Positions 1-9,115 are shown, numbered from the stretch's first letter. The stretch: DNA of 20,009 nucleotides from Lonsdalea britannica (GCF_946477055.1 NZ_CAMKXG010000027.1:1-20009); one strand, 5' to 3'. Numbers and translations: made by a program. Notes: generated by a model from the letters alone, not told the origin.

Positions 1-55
1 AGTCAGGCAGTCAGGCAGTCAGGCAGTCAGGCAGTCAGGCAGTCAGGCAGTCAGG
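1..55. repeat. Tandem 8-bp repeat, about 7 copies
   Basis: Six complete head-to-tail copies of AGTCAGGC plus a seventh lacking its last base, with no mismatches. The array touches the left edge of the window, so its true length is unknown. It lies downstream of glnB in apparently non-coding DNA. Perfect short-unit arrays like this are typical of variable-number tandem repeats that change by slipped-strand replication. No spacers are present, so it is not a CRISPR. Confidence 0.95.
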
Positions 56-88
56 TTAAACACAACAGCGGGCTGAGTACACCTGAAC

Positions 89-119
89 CAATGCCGACAA
101 CGTGTGACAACCGGCATTG
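89..119. repeat. Inverted repeat downstream of glnB
   Basis: CAATGCCG at 89-96 is mirrored by CGGCATTG at 112-119, giving an 8-bp perfect stem with a 15-nt loop that contains two copies of ACAAC. It sits about 60 nt past the glnB stop. There is no T-run on either side, so an intrinsic terminator is not supported; it could be a weak or Rho-assisted transcript end, or a protein site. Confidence 0.35.
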
Positions 120-181
120 ATTCAGTGTGGCGTTCAGTGGTCCAAGAGCATGTAAAAAGCCCTTTAAGCCAGCGAAGACGC

Positions 182-529
<348 letters not shown>

Positions 530-625
530 CTAATCATCACTTTGTCACGGCCGTAGCCTGGCATCGTTTATGCGATGGGCCGCGCATCAACTCGCACCCG
601 CTATCAGCACGATACTGACCCATAG

Positions 626-1963
626 TTAGTCTTTAAAATCATTGGCGTCCAGTTCATGGCGCGCCAGCAGTTTATAAAATTCAGTCCGGTTACGACCCGC
701 CATTCGAGCCGCCTGGGTGACGTTGCCCTTGGCAATCTGCAGCAGTTTACGCAGATAGTTCAGCTCGAACTGATGGCGCGCATCCGCGAAGGTCGGCAAC
801 GCCGTATTTTCGCCTTCCAGCGCCTGTTCGACCAACGCCTCGCTAATGACCGGCGCGCTGGTCAATGCCACACATTGTTCGATCACGTTAACCAGCTGGC
901 GCACGTTACCCGGCCAGCTCGCCGTCATCAAGCGTTTCATCGCATCCGTGGAGAAACTGCGCACAAACGGTTTATGGCGAGCCGCGGCCTCGCGCAGCAG
1001 ATGGTTGACGAGCAAAGGAATATCTTCAGAACGCTCGTTCAGCGCCGGGATTTTCATATTCACAACGTTGAGGCGGTAAAACAGGTCTTCCCGAAACTCC
1101 CCTTTTTCCATCGCCTTAGGCAAGTTGCGATGGGTCGCGGAGATAATACGCACGTCGATATCCAGATCGTTGTTGCTCCCGAGCGGCCTGACTTTGCGTT
1201 CCTGCAATACGCGCAGCAGCTTAACCTGTAGCGATAACGGCATATCGCCTATCTCATCCAGAAACAGCGTTCCGCCGTCCGCCGCGCGAAACAGGCCATC
1301 ACGACTGCTCACCGCCCCGGTAAACGCGCCACGGGCGTGTCCGAATAGCTCAGACTCCAGCAGCGGCTCCGGCAGTGCGCCGCAGTTGATCGCCACAAAA
1401 GGTTTATCAGCTCGCGGGCTGGCCGCATGAATCGCCTGCGCCAGCACCTCTTTACCGGTCCCGCTTTGACCATTGATCAACACGCTGACGTCCGATTGCG
1501 CGACCATTTTAGCCTGCTCCAGCAGACGTAACATCAACGGGCTGCGGGTAATGATCGTCTCTCTCCAGCTATCATCTCGAGCGGGCGCCGCAACCGACAA
1601 AGCCTCATCGATGGCCTGATAAAGCGCATCGCGATCGACCGGCTTGGTCAGAAAACTGAAAACCCCTTTTTGGGTCGCCGCCACCGCGTCCGGAATAGAG
1701 CCATGCGCGGTCAGAATGATGACCGGCATCCCCGGCTGTTGCTTCTGGATCTCCGCGAACAGCGCGAGGCCGTCCATTTCATCCATCCGTAAATCACTGA
1801 TCACCAGATCGATTTTTTCGCGCACCAGCAAACGCAACGCCTCCTGACCGCTGGCGGCGGTAGTGACGTGGAAGCCTTCGCTGGTCAAACGCATTCCCAG
1901 CAGCTTCAGCAGGCTCGGATCATCGTCGACCAGCAGCAAGCTGGCGGATTGCCGTGTCGTCAT
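626..1963 (-). CDS. glrR: Sigma-54-dependent response regulator GlrR (QseF)
   Basis: NtrC-family response regulator of the GlrK/GlrR pair, which activates glmY with sigma-54. The 445 residues carry a receiver domain (about 8-122) with the acidic DDD at 13-15, phosphoacceptor Asp57 in ISDLRM and Lys107 in the TKP motif. An AAA+ domain follows, with Walker A GQSGTGKE at 165-172, the sigma-54-contacting GAFTGA loop at 212-217, and Walker B ending in Asp236-Glu237. The C terminus holds a Fis-type helix-turn-helix (about 413-438, GNVTQAARMAGRNRTEFYKL). Length matches E. coli GlrR (444 aa). Its ATG overlaps the qseG stop as ATGA, which implies translational coupling. Its expected targets, three TGTC-N10-GACA sites, lie upstream of glmY in this same window. 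Confidence 0.97.
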   Translation of the reverse strand: MTTRQSASLLLVDDDPSLLKLLGMRLTSEGFHVTTAASGQEALRLLVREKIDLVISDLRMDEMDGLALFAEIQKQQPGMPVIILTAHGSIPDAVAATQKGVFSFLTKPVDRDALYQAIDEALSVAAPARDDSWRETIITRSPLMLRLLEQAKMVAQSDVSVLINGQSGTGKEVLAQAIHAASPRADKPFVAINCGALPEPLLESELFGHARGAFTGAVSSRDGLFRAADGGTLFLDEIGDMPLSLQVKLLRVLQERKVRPLGSNNDLDIDVRIISATHRNLPKAMEKGEFREDLFYRLNVVNMKIPALNERSEDIPLLVNHLLREAAARHKPFVRSFSTDAMKRLMTASWPGNVRQLVNVIEQCVALTSAPVISEALVEQALEGENTALPTFADARHQFELNYLRKLLQIAKGNVTQAARMAGRNRTEFYKLLARHELDANDFKD

Positions 1964-2772
1964 GGATGGTTGACTCCCGTTTTCGAACTGGGCGGCGCCG
2001 GTGTGGTCTCGGCGTTCTGGGGTTTCGTATTCGTCTCTGACGATGAACGAGTCTGAGCGTTGCCGCGACGCTCCTCCCCGTCAGAAAAGTCTGCGGGCAC
2101 CGCTTTGCGCGCCGACAGCTGACGTTCGATATCCGTCAGATTCTTCAACTTGCGCGTGGTGGTATCCAACTGCTCACGCAGCTGATTTTGCTGTTCCCGG
2201 AGATCGGCCAGCGCTTTATCGTGGTCGTCCTGCAGGCGCTGTACTCGCACTCGCTCTTCGTCCTGAAACGCGGTCAACTGCTGCTTGTCCATCCACAGTT
2301 GCAGCAGCGGAATCAGCACTGCCGGTACGTCTTCGCTCTCTTGTGCCAACCGGGCAATCCGCTGCCGCTGTTCCGCGGGGATCGCACCGGTCCGCTCACG
2401 CAGCAGGCTTTGTTTCCATAGCCCGGCCCAATCTGACGAAGATGGTGTCCGATTGGCCTGCATTAAGGCCTGCGACGGAGACAGTTGCGCCGCACAGTCC
2501 ATCGCCCTCAGCCAATACAGGGAATTTGTCATCGCATTGCGGTTGTCTACCAGCCAGATCGTGTGGCAGTCCACGCTGCGGTAATCGGCCAACTGCTGAT
2601 CGGGCTCGCGGTTGGCGTCAATGATCGTAGGCGTTCCGCCGCCCGCTTGCTGCGCGCAGCCGACTAAAAGGGGTGAAGAGAGCAGCATCGTTCGTAATAC
2701 ACGGCCCCATAGGGTTGAGGCTGTCACAGCATACCGACGGGGGGATAAGGAGCGGAAAAACCGTGCATTCAT
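1960..2772 (-). CDS. qseG: Lipoprotein QseG, partner of GlrK
   Basis: QseG is an outer-membrane lipoprotein that contacts the periplasmic part of GlrK (QseE) and promotes its activity. The 270-residue protein has a basic N terminus, a short hydrophobic stretch and a lipobox LVGC with the lipidated Cys39. The mature part shares LADYRSVDC, SLYWLRAMDCA and TTRKLKNLTDIERQLS-type segments with E. coli QseG, and residues about 150-215 look like a Gln/Arg/Leu-rich coiled coil. It is longer than E. coli QseG (237 aa), mainly through a longer leader and a polar, low-complexity C-terminal tail. The ATG overlaps the glrK stop by 4 nt and the TGA overlaps the glrR start by 4 nt, so the three genes form one coupled cassette. 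The 38-residue leader before the Cys is long; a later non-ATG start is possible but the ATGA overlap favours this one. Confidence 0.92.
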   Translation of the reverse strand: MNARFFRSLSPRRYAVTASTLWGRVLRTMLLSSPLLVGCAQQAGGGTPTIIDANREPDQQLADYRSVDCHTIWLVDNRNAMTNSLYWLRAMDCAAQLSPSQALMQANRTPSSSDWAGLWKQSLLRERTGAIPAEQRQRIARLAQESEDVPAVLIPLLQLWMDKQQLTAFQDEERVRVQRLQDDHDKALADLREQQNQLREQLDTTTRKLKNLTDIERQLSARKAVPADFSDGEERRGNAQTRSSSETNTKPQNAETTPAPPSSKTGVNHP

Positions 2773-4208
2773 GCTTCATTCTCGGTGGTTAATGGCAATT
2801 CGATACGGAAACAGACGTCGGCATAGTCTACCGAGACCAGAGCCAGCTCGCCGCGCATTCGTCGAATGCAGTCTTGCGCGATACTAAGCCCCAGCCCACT
2901 GCCCTTGACGGCGCCTTTGCGCTGGTGCGCGCCCTGATAAAAAGGCTCAAAAATCATGCTGCGATCCGCTTCCGGTATCGGCGCTCCCGTATTGGCGACC
3001 TCGATTTGAAGGTGCGAACCGGCGCTCCGACTGCGCACCCAAATGTTACCGGATTCCTGCCCGTAGTGCACCGCATTGGAATAGAGATTATCGAGCACTC
3101 TCATCAACAGCGTAGTTTCCGCGCGGCATGCCGTCACATCCAGTTCAACATGCGTTTTCATCGCTTTGCCGCGCGCCGGCAGACAGTGATCGGCGACGAC
3201 GGAATCCACGATCGCCGCCAGATCCACCTGCTCAAGTTCGGTCGGCGCATCGGCGAGCTGGCGGTTGTAGTCAAGCAGCTGCTCTATCAGCTGTAGTAGA
3301 TGACGGCTGCTGCTGTCCAGAATCGTCACGACCTGCCGCTGGTCTTCCGTCAGCGGTCCCGCAACTTCGTCCGCAAGCAGCGACGTGCCCTCTCGCAGGC
3401 TTGCCAGCGGCGTTTTAAGTTCATGTGAAATGTGCCGGAGAAACTCATGCCGCTGGGCTTCAAGCCATGAAAGACGTTCGCTCAGCCAGATAATGCGCTG
3501 CCCCAGCGAGCGAATTTCTCGGGGGCCACGGAACGTGGGCGATGATCCTAGCGGCAACCCTTCCCCCAGACGGTTAATCATTCGCTCGACGCCCTTCACC
3601 GGACCGATAATCATGCGGGTAAACAGCACCACCAGCAGCACGCTGACCAGGAATAACAACAGCGCCTGCCAGCCGAAGAACTGGCCGCGCTCCGCGATAG
3701 TCCGCTGAAGCTGCTGCCCGCGGGAGAAGATCACTTCTCGCGTCACCTGCACCATCTGCGTGTTGGCCTGAGAAAAACGCTCAAGCAGCGACGCGGCTTC
3801 ACTGCTCGGCGCACTGTTCTGGCAATCCATTTCCGCCAGTTGAGTCAGATACTGCCGCAGGCGCTGAGGTGATTGGGGATCGGGCAGTACCGGCGCATGC
3901 ACGTCCAGCATCTGCGCATATTGTTTGCGCTGATTTTGATAGAGCTGAGACAGCGTGCGATCGTCCAGCACACAATATTGACGATAGCTGCGTTCCAGCG
4001 CCAACGCCAAACCAGCCATCGCCTCGCTGCGGCGGGCATCCGCCAGCGTGGTGCGGTTAATGATGGCGGCCTGTTCGCTGAGGGCTTTCAGGCTACCGTA
4101 TGCCTGATAAGCCAATACCAGCAAGGGCAGCAGCACCAGCAAGAACGCCATGATGACCAGCTGTCGCAGAGATCGGGGGAACAAACGCCATCGTTTCAAA
4201 GAGATCAT
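2769..4208 (-). CDS. glrK: Sensor histidine kinase GlrK (QseE)
   Basis: Inner-membrane sensor kinase that phosphorylates GlrR. The 479 residues (E. coli 475) show a first membrane segment at about 17-36, a periplasmic helical domain to about 176, a second membrane segment at about 180-201, a HAMP linker, and a HisKA domain with the phosphorylated His262 in HISHELKTPLASL. The HATPase domain has an N-box (VLDNLYSNAVHYG), DRSMIFEPFYQG and the G-box GSGLGLSIAQ. All kinase motifs are intact. It is first in the glrK-qseG-glrR cassette, about 140 nt downstream of the glmY terminator region. Only a weak purine-rich ribosome site (ATGAG) precedes the ATG, but length and the N-terminal match to the family support this start. 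Confidence 0.96.
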   Translation of the reverse strand: MISLKRWRLFPRSLRQLVIMAFLLVLLPLLVLAYQAYGSLKALSEQAAIINRTTLADARRSEAMAGLALALERSYRQYCVLDDRTLSQLYQNQRKQYAQMLDVHAPVLPDPQSPQRLRQYLTQLAEMDCQNSAPSSEAASLLERFSQANTQMVQVTREVIFSRGQQLQRTIAERGQFFGWQALLLFLVSVLLVVLFTRMIIGPVKGVERMINRLGEGLPLGSSPTFRGPREIRSLGQRIIWLSERLSWLEAQRHEFLRHISHELKTPLASLREGTSLLADEVAGPLTEDQRQVVTILDSSSRHLLQLIEQLLDYNRQLADAPTELEQVDLAAIVDSVVADHCLPARGKAMKTHVELDVTACRAETTLLMRVLDNLYSNAVHYGQESGNIWVRSRSAGSHLQIEVANTGAPIPEADRSMIFEPFYQGAHQRKGAVKGSGLGLSIAQDCIRRMRGELALVSVDYADVCFRIELPLTTENEA

Positions 4209-4231
4209 CTCATTATCTGTTCATGCGCTCG

Positions 4232-4259
4232 ATGCTAGCCGACTGCGGCGAAAGTGCAA
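4232..4259 (-). promoter_or_regulatory. Possible sigma-70 promoter for glrK
   Basis: On the minus strand, TTGCAC (4254-4259) and TAGCAT (4232-4237) are separated by 16 nt, which would start transcription near 4225, about 17 nt before the glrK ATG. The -35 box matches only 3 of 6 consensus positions and the -10 box 4 of 6, so this is a suggestion. Read-through from glmY is the alternative source of glrK mRNA. Confidence 0.3.
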
Positions 4260-4345
4260 TGTTTTCGCCAGCAACCTGCGAAGCGCGTGTCAGCGAATAC
4301 GGCAACTTCGCCGCATGACCATAAAAACAGCGAAGCGCCTCGCAG

Positions 4346-4374
4346 AAAAGCCTTTTGAGTCGCCCCAAAAAGGC
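4346..4374 (-). terminator. Second terminator hairpin after glmY
   Basis: Immediately after the glmY terminator, GCCTTTT (4374-4368) pairs with AAAAGGC (4356-4350), followed by TTTT on the minus strand. Placed in tandem, it may catch read-through from glmY before glrK. Because its 5' arm ends in T residues and its 3' arm starts with A residues, it could also act in the plus direction, where a run of A/T follows. Confidence 0.5.
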
Positions 4375-4406
4375 AAAACCCGGTCAAACGCGAAGTTTGA
4401 CCGGGT
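4375..4406 (-). terminator. Intrinsic terminator of glmY
   Basis: ACCCGGTCAAAC (4406-4395) and GTTTGACCGGGT (4389-4378) form a perfect 12-bp stem with a 5-nt TTCGC loop, followed by a short T-run on the minus strand. It closes the small RNA directly after the family segment GTTGAGTGAGGCACCCCC. Confidence 0.9.
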
Positions 4407-4582
4407 CTTTGAAGAGGGGGTGCCTCACTCAACGTGTCGTCCGGTGTGTGATAAAGTTCGTTTGCACGCACAGTTATCGTAAATGTTGGACGATAGGCAC
4501 CATTTCTTGTGGCGTCATTCCGGGCGTTATGAGCGAAAGCGGTGATTTTGCTTGGCCATCATAACCAGTTGAATGAGCAGCT
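4375..4582 (-). ncRNA. glmY: Small regulatory RNA GlmY
   Basis: No protein gene fits here, but the minus strand carries a GlmY/GlmZ-family RNA in the place where E. coli has glmY, between purL and glrK. The 5' end reads AGCTGCTCATTCAACTGG, close to the GCTCATTC start shared by E. coli GlmY and GlmZ, and the 3' part contains ACGTTGAGTGAGGCACC, very like a segment of GlmZ, then a strong terminator. Length is about 208 nt (E. coli about 184). The 5' end at 4582 is set 12-13 nt after the -12 GC of the sigma-54 promoter. GlmY acts as a decoy that binds the RNase adapter RapZ, sparing GlmZ, which then activates glmS translation. It carries no base-pairing claim here. GlmZ itself is excluded by the locus (E. 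coli glmZ lies elsewhere). Confidence 0.9.
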
Positions 4583-4594
4583 GAATAAGCTATA

Positions 4595-4609
4595 GCATCT
4601 ACCGTGCCA
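4595..4609 (-). promoter_or_regulatory. Sigma-54 promoter of glmY, overlapping a sigma-70 -10 box
   Basis: The minus strand reads TGGCACGGTAGATGC, with GG (-24) and GC (-12) separated by exactly 10 nt, against consensus TGGCAC-N5-TTGCA. Just after it, TATAGC (4594-4589) could serve as a sigma-70 -10 box using the same start near 4582. Overlapping sigma-54 and sigma-70 promoters with a common start are described for E. coli glmY, so this arrangement appears preserved. Confidence 0.85.
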
Positions 4610-4627
4610 TTAATCCACGTAACATCA

Positions 4628-4640
4628 TAACTAATTGATG
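4628..4640 (-). promoter_or_regulatory. Candidate IHF site upstream of glmY
   Basis: The minus strand reads CATCAATTAGTTA, matching WATCAANNNNTTR at all but the first base, in an AT-rich stretch between the sigma-54 promoter and the GlrR sites. IHF bending is needed at many sigma-54 promoters, including glmY in E. coli. The consensus is loose, so confidence is moderate. Confidence 0.5.
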
Positions 4641-4726
4641 TTTAATTGAAATTAAATTTCATTTTACTTTTAGCCTCGGTTGGCTCCTTGCGGACAGGTC
4701 AGCCCCGGCTTACCCGTCTCCATTTC

Positions 4727-4744
4727 TGTCGCCAAAAACCGACA
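4727..4744. promoter_or_regulatory. GlrR binding site, promoter-proximal
   Basis: TGTC (4727-4730), 10 nt, GACA (4741-4744): exact match to the GlrR consensus TGTC-N10-GACA. Its centre lies about 153 nt upstream of the predicted glmY start, the usual distance range for a sigma-54 enhancer. Confidence 0.85.
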
Positions 4745-4789
4745 CCACAACCCACCAAAAACAAAAACCTTAAATATCAATTAAATAGA

Positions 4790-4807
4790 TGTCTCCATAT
4801 GGAGACA
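4790..4807. promoter_or_regulatory. GlrR binding site, middle, full palindrome
   Basis: TGTCTCCATATGGAGACA: the consensus half sites are exact and the 10-nt spacer is also self-complementary, so the whole 18 bp is one perfect palindrome. Centre about 216 nt upstream of the glmY start. Probably the highest-affinity of the three sites. Confidence 0.88.
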
Positions 4808-4821
4808 GTGAAAAACAGCAT

Positions 4822-4839
4822 TGTCGTGACTTTGAGACA
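4822..4839. promoter_or_regulatory. GlrR binding site, promoter-distal
   Basis: TGTC (4822-4825), 10 nt, GACA (4836-4839), an exact consensus match. Its centre is 32 bp, about three helical turns, from that of the middle site, so the two lie on the same DNA face and could nucleate a GlrR hexamer together. Confidence 0.85.
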
Positions 4840-5045
4840 GGCCGCTCAGATCGCGTACTGACAGAGGTTGAAGCCGCAACACAGCGGACTCTGACGGCAT
4901 GCTTTCCGCGCGAACAACGCAACCTAATGTCGCCGCGCTCATCATCCACTCGAAAAAGCGCGCGTCATGCTGAACACTTCATCTCACGGCAACGCTGCAT
5001 CATCAGACAGTTCGCCACAGCATCATGAAACGGCGTTACGCCCAT
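4840..5045. other. Stretch with no recognised feature between glmY enhancers and purL
   Basis: About 200 nt between the distal GlrR site and the purL terminator. I see no coding sequence with a convincing ribosome site, no strong hairpin and no repeat. The open frames that cross it are short and of biased composition. Confidence 0.5.
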
Positions 5046-5073
5046 AAAAAAACCGGACACCCAAGGTGCCCGG
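5046..5073 (-). terminator. Intrinsic terminator of purL
   Basis: On the minus strand CCGGGCACC and GGTGTCCGG pair over 9 bp (one G-T) around a 3-nt loop, followed by seven T residues. A smaller GGGGC/GCCCC hairpin precedes it at about 5079-5092. Together they should end purL transcription well before the glmY control region. Confidence 0.92.
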
Positions 5074-5128
5074 CTCTGAGGGGCTTCCGCCCCTTCTTCG
5101 CTTTGTGCTTCAGCTAAGCCGAAGTACC

Positions 5129-8100
5129 TTACCCAAGCTGCTTACGCGCGTTGCGGAACATGCGCATCCACGGGCTATCCTCGCCCCAGGAATCCGGGTG
5201 CCAGGAGTTGCTGACGGTACGGAACACACGCTCAGGATGCGGCATCATGATGGTGGCGCGGCCGCCGACGCTGGTGACCGCCGTAATACCGCGCGGCGAC
5301 CCGTTAGGGTTGGCCGGATAGTTTTCCGCGACCTGACCGTAGTTGTTGACGTAACGCAGCGCCACCAGCTGCTGCTGCTCCAACGCAGCCAGCTGAGCGG
5401 CATCACGCACTTCAACCTGCCCTTCACCATGTGACACGACGATCGGCATACGCGAACCGGCCATATCCTGCATAAACAGCGATGGGCTCTGAGCCACTTC
5501 CACCAGACTAAAGCGCGCTTCGAAACGGTCTGACTTGTTGCGAACAAATCGCGGCCAGTTCTCTGCACCCGGGATCAGTTCGCGCAGCGTCGACATCATC
5601 TGACAACCGTTGCACACGCCCAGCGCCAGCGTTTGCGGACGCGCGAAGAACGACGAGAATTCATCGCGGACGCGGCTGTTGAAGAGAATTGACTTCGCCC
5701 ACCCTTCCCCAGCGCCCAGTACGTCGCCATAGGAGAAGCCGCCACAGGCAACCAGCGCCTGGAAGTCCTGCAGGTCGCGTCGACCCGCCAGCAGATCGCT
5801 CATGTGTACGTCGATAGCCTCAAACCCGGCCCGATCGAACGCCGCCGCCATCTCCACGTGGGAGTTGACGCCCTGCTCACGCAGCACAGCCACTTTCGGA
5901 CGCACCTGCGTATTGATGAACGACGCGGTAATGTCCTCCTGCGGATCGAAGCTCAACGAAACGTTCAGACCCGGATCGCTGTCGTCTTCTTTCGCCAGAT
6001 GCTCTTCATCAGCGCACTGCGGGTTATCGCGCAAGCGCTGCATCTGCCAGGTCGTTTCCGCCCACCAACTGCGCAGCGTGGAGCGCTTCTCACGATAAAT
6101 CACTTCCTCGCCCAGGGAGATGACGAACTGGTTGCCGGCTTCCGCGCGGCCCAGATAGTGTACGCACTCGGCCAGGCCAAAGTCGGCCAATACCTGTTCC
6201 ACTTCCGCGCGTCGGGCGGCTTCAACCTGAATGACCGCGCCTAATTCTTCGTTAAACAGAATAGCCAGACCGTCTTCGCCCATACTGCCGATATCGGCTG
6301 ACAGGCCACAGTGACCGGCAAAGGCCATTTCCGCCAGCGTCACCAGCAGACCGCCGTCAGAGCGGTCGTGGTAGGCCAGCAGCGCCTTGTCGGCGACCAG
6401 CTTCTGCATGGCGTTGAAGAATCCGGCCAGCTGTTTCGGGCTGCGCACGTCTGCGGTTTTACGACCCAACTGACGATATACCTGCGCCAACGCCGTCGCC
6501 CCCAGCGCATGATGACCGACGCCAAGGTCGATCAGCAGCAGGGCATTGTCTTTATCAGTGCGCAGCTGCGGCGTAACGGTATTGCGCACGTCTTCGACGC
6601 GGCCAAACGCGGTGATCACCAGTGACAACGGCGACGTCACGGCATGGTCCTCGCCGTTTTCCTGCCAGCGGGTTTTCATGGACATCGAATCTTTACCCAC
6701 GGGAATGGTCAGCCCCAGCGCCGGACACAGCTCTTCGCCGACGGCTTTGACGGCTTCATACAGACCGGCGTCTTCGCCCGGATGCCCGGCGGCTGACATC
6801 CAGTTGGCGGACAGCTTGATGCGTTTCAGATCGCCGATGTGCGTCGCGGCGATGTTAGTGAGCGCTTCCCCTACCGCCAGACGGGCCGAGGCGGCGAAGT
6901 TACGCAGCGCCACCGGCGCACGCTCCCCAATGGACATCGCTTCGCCGTAGTAGCTGTCCAGACTTGCCGTCGTGACGGCGCAGTTGGCGACCGGCACCTG
7001 CCACGGGCCCACCATCTGATCCCGTGCGACCATACCGGTTACGCTACGGTCGCCGATGGTGATCAGGAAGGTTTTTTCCGCGACGGCCGGTAAATGGAGT
7101 ACGCGCTCGATGGCATCGGCCAGATAGATGTTGTCGAAGTTGAGCGGTTTGCCTTCGTTGTGCAGACGGGTCACATCGCGCTGCATTTTCGGCGCTTTGC
7201 CCAGCAGGACTTCCAGCGGCATGTCGATCGGCTGGTTGTCGAAGTGGCGATCGTTCAGCGTCAGATGCTGCTCTTCCGTCGCCTCGCCAATGACGGCGTA
7301 GGGCGCGCGCTCGCGACGACAAATGGCGTCGAAGGTCTCCAACTGTTCCGGCGCGACCGCCAGCACATAGCGTTCCTGCGACTCGTTACACCACACTTCC
7401 AGCGGGCTCATACCCGGCTCGTCGTTCAGAATGTCGCGCAGTTCGAAGCGACCGCCGCGTCCGCCGTCGCTGACCAGCTCCGGCATGGCGTTGGACAGGC
7501 CGCCCGCGCCCACATCATGAATGAACAGGATCGGGTTTTTGTCACCGAGCTGCCAGCAGACGTCGATCACTTCCTGACAGCGACGTTCCATTTCCGGGTT
7601 GTCGCGCTGCACCGAGGCAAAGTCCAGATCGGCATCGGACTGGCCGGAGGTCATGGAAGACGCCGCGCCGCCGCCCAGACCGATATTCATCGCCGGTCCG
7701 CCCAGCACGATCAGCTTCGCGCCGATGGAGATCTCGCCTTTCTGCACGTGATCCGCACGGATGTTGCCGATCCCGCCCGCCAGCATGATGGGTTTGTGGT
7801 AACCGCGAACTTCCGTTCCATTGTGGCTGTCGACCGACTCTTCATAAGTACGGAAGTAACCCGTCAGGGCCGGACGGCCGAATTCGTTGTTGAACGCCGC
7901 GCCGCCCAGCGGGCCTTCCAGCATGATATCCAGCGCGTTGACGATGCGATCCGGCTTGCCGAAGTCCTGTTCCCACGGCTGAATGAAGTCGGGAATACGC
8001 AGGTTCGAAACGGAAAAACCCACCAGTCCGGCTTTTGGCTTAGCACCGCGCCCGGTCGCGCCTTCGTCACGAATTTCACCACCGGAGCCGGTCGCGGCGC

Positions 8101-9016
8101 CCGGCCACGGCGAGATGGCGGTGGGATGGTTATGGGTTTCCACTTTCATCAGGATATGTGCGTCTTCCTGATGATATTCATAGCGCCCCTGCGGATTCGG
8201 GAAGAAGCGTCCTACGGCGGAACCTGTCATGACGGCAGCGTTATCTTTATAGGCGGACAGCACGAAATCCGGCGTCTGTTCGTAGGTATTTTTGATCATT
8301 TTGAACAGAGATTTGGGCTGTTTGACGCCGTCGATGACCCAGTCAGCGTTGAAGATTTTGTGTCGGCAGTGTTCAGAGTTGGCCTGCGCGAACATGTAGA
8401 GCTCGATATCGGTCGGGTTACGGTTCAGACGGGTAAAGGCGTCGATCAGATAGTCGATTTCGTCTTCCGCCAGCGCCAGACCGAGACGGAGGTTGGCGGC
8501 TTCGAGCGCCTGACGCCCTTCCGCCATCATATCCACCCGCTGCAGCGGCGCAGGCTCGTGCTGAACAAACAAACGCTCCGCCTGCTGTAGTTCGCTGAAC
8601 ACCGTCTCCATCATCCGGTCGTGCAGCAGATCGCTCAGCGACTGCCACTGCTCTTCATTCAGCGTCGGCGCATAAATATAGAAGGCCAGACCGCGCTCCA
8701 GGCGGCGAACGGTGTTCAGACCGCAATTGTGCGCGATGTCCGTAGCTTTGGAAGACCAGGGAGAAATGGTGCCGGGACGAGGCGTGACCAACACCAGGGA
8801 GCCTGCAGGATCGTGTTCGGGGAGTGAGGGACCGTATTTCAGCAGGCGGGCCAGCTGCGTTTTTTCATCGGGGCTTAACGGGGCGGTCACGTCGGCGAAA
8901 TGCACATACTCGGCATAGATATCGCTGACGGGCAGGAGATTGTCTTTGCAACGCGCCAATAGTTTGTTGATACGAAAAGCCGATAAAGCCGGGGAACCAC
9001 GCAGTATTTCCATCAT
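5129..9016 (-). CDS. purL: Phosphoribosylformylglycinamidine synthase (FGAM synthase)
   Basis: PurL converts formylglycinamide ribonucleotide, glutamine and ATP to FGAM, the fourth step of de novo purine synthesis, in the cytosol. This is the large single-chain type: N-terminal PurS-like domain, linker, two PurM-like synthetase halves (for example [18 protein letters not shown], then [16 protein letters not shown], and later [19 protein letters not shown]), and a C-terminal glutaminase with nucleophile Cys1135 in [10 protein letters not shown] and the His-Glu pair in MMPHPERVF. The start at 9016 ([20 protein letters not shown]) gives 1295 residues, the E. coli length; an in-frame upstream extension to 9130 would run through the promoter and PurR box and is rejected. 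ATG at 9013 is equally possible. Gene intact; it is monocistronic, with a promoter at 9087-9115 and a strong terminator at 5046-5073. Confidence 0.98.
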   Translation of the reverse strand: MMEILRGSPALSAFRINKLLARCKDNLLPVSDIYAEYVHFADVTAPLSPDEKTQLARLLKYGPSLPEHDPAGSLVLVTPRPGTISPWSSKATDIAHNCGLNTVRRLERGLAFYIYAPTLNEEQWQSLSDLLHDRMMETVFSELQQAERLFVQHEPAPLQRVDMMAEGRQALEAANLRLGLALAEDEIDYLIDAFTRLNRNPTDIELYMFAQANSEHCRHKIFNADWVIDGVKQPKSLFKMIKNTYEQTPDFVLSAYKDNAAVMTGSAVGRFFPNPQGRYEYHQEDAHILMKVETHNHPTAISPWPGAATGSGGEIRDEGATGRGAKPKAGLVGFSVSNLRIPDFIQPWEQDFGKPDRIVNALDIMLEGPLGGAAFNNEFGRPALTGYFRTYEESVDSHNGTEVRGYHKPIMLAGGIGNIRADHVQKGEISIGAKLIVLGGPAMNIGLGGGAASSMTSGQSDADLDFASVQRDNPEMERRCQEVIDVCWQLGDKNPILFIHDVGAGGLSNAMPELVSDGGRGGRFELRDILNDEPGMSPLEVWCNESQERYVLAVAPEQLETFDAICRRERAPYAVIGEATEEQHLTLNDRHFDNQPIDMPLEVLLGKAPKMQRDVTRLHNEGKPLNFDNIYLADAIERVLHLPAVAEKTFLITIGDRSVTGMVARDQMVGPWQVPVANCAVTTASLDSYYGEAMSIGERAPVALRNFAASARLAVGEALTNIAATHIGDLKRIKLSANWMSAAGHPGEDAGLYEAVKAVGEELCPALGLTIPVGKDSMSMKTRWQENGEDHAVTSPLSLVITAFGRVEDVRNTVTPQLRTDKDNALLLIDLGVGHHALGATALAQVYRQLGRKTADVRSPKQLAGFFNAMQKLVADKALLAYHDRSDGGLLVTLAEMAFAGHCGLSADIGSMGEDGLAILFNEELGAVIQVEAARRAEVEQVLADFGLAECVHYLGRAEAGNQFVISLGEEVIYREKRSTLRSWWAETTWQMQRLRDNPQCADEEHLAKEDDSDPGLNVSLSFDPQEDITASFINTQVRPKVAVLREQGVNSHVEMAAAFDRAGFEAIDVHMSDLLAGRRDLQDFQALVACGGFSYGDVLGAGEGWAKSILFNSRVRDEFSSFFARPQTLALGVCNGCQMMSTLRELIPGAENWPRFVRNKSDRFEARFSLVEVAQSPSLFMQDMAGSRMPIVVSHGEGQVEVRDAAQLAALEQQQLVALRYVNNYGQVAENYPANPNGSPRGITAVTSVGGRATIMMPHPERVFRTVSNSWHPDSWGEDSPWMRMFRNARKQLG

Positions 9017-9086
9017 TTCACATTCTCTCGTCTTCGATGCACCGATAGCGGGGCACCATGGCGCTACAGGAGGGGGAACGCGGCAC

Positions 9087-9115
9087 ATTATAGAGAATAC
9101 CGCCGCGCGACGAAA
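9087..9115 (-). promoter_or_regulatory. purL promoter
   Basis: A perfect -10 box TATAAT (9092-9087) on the minus strand with a weak -35 TTTCGT (9115-9110) at 17 nt. Transcription should start near 9080, leaving a leader of about 64 nt before the purL ATG. The -35 box lies inside the PurR site, a classic steric-repression layout. Confidence 0.75.

Noticed and set aside
1..55. Short direct repeats as a possible CRISPR array
   Set aside because: The copies are contiguous 8-mers with no spacers and no cas genes nearby.
4235..4471. Small minus-strand open frame over the sRNA terminators
   Set aside because: It crosses two terminator hairpins and the glmY 3' end; the residues resemble no known family.
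4646..4861. 71-codon plus-strand open frame in the glmY upstream region
   Set aside because: It covers all three GlrR sites, lacks a ribosome site and has low-complexity, non-protein-like composition.
7094..8590. 498-codon open frame on the plus strand
   Set aside because: It is antisense to purL within a high-GC coding region; it has no recognisable protein character and no ribosome site of note.
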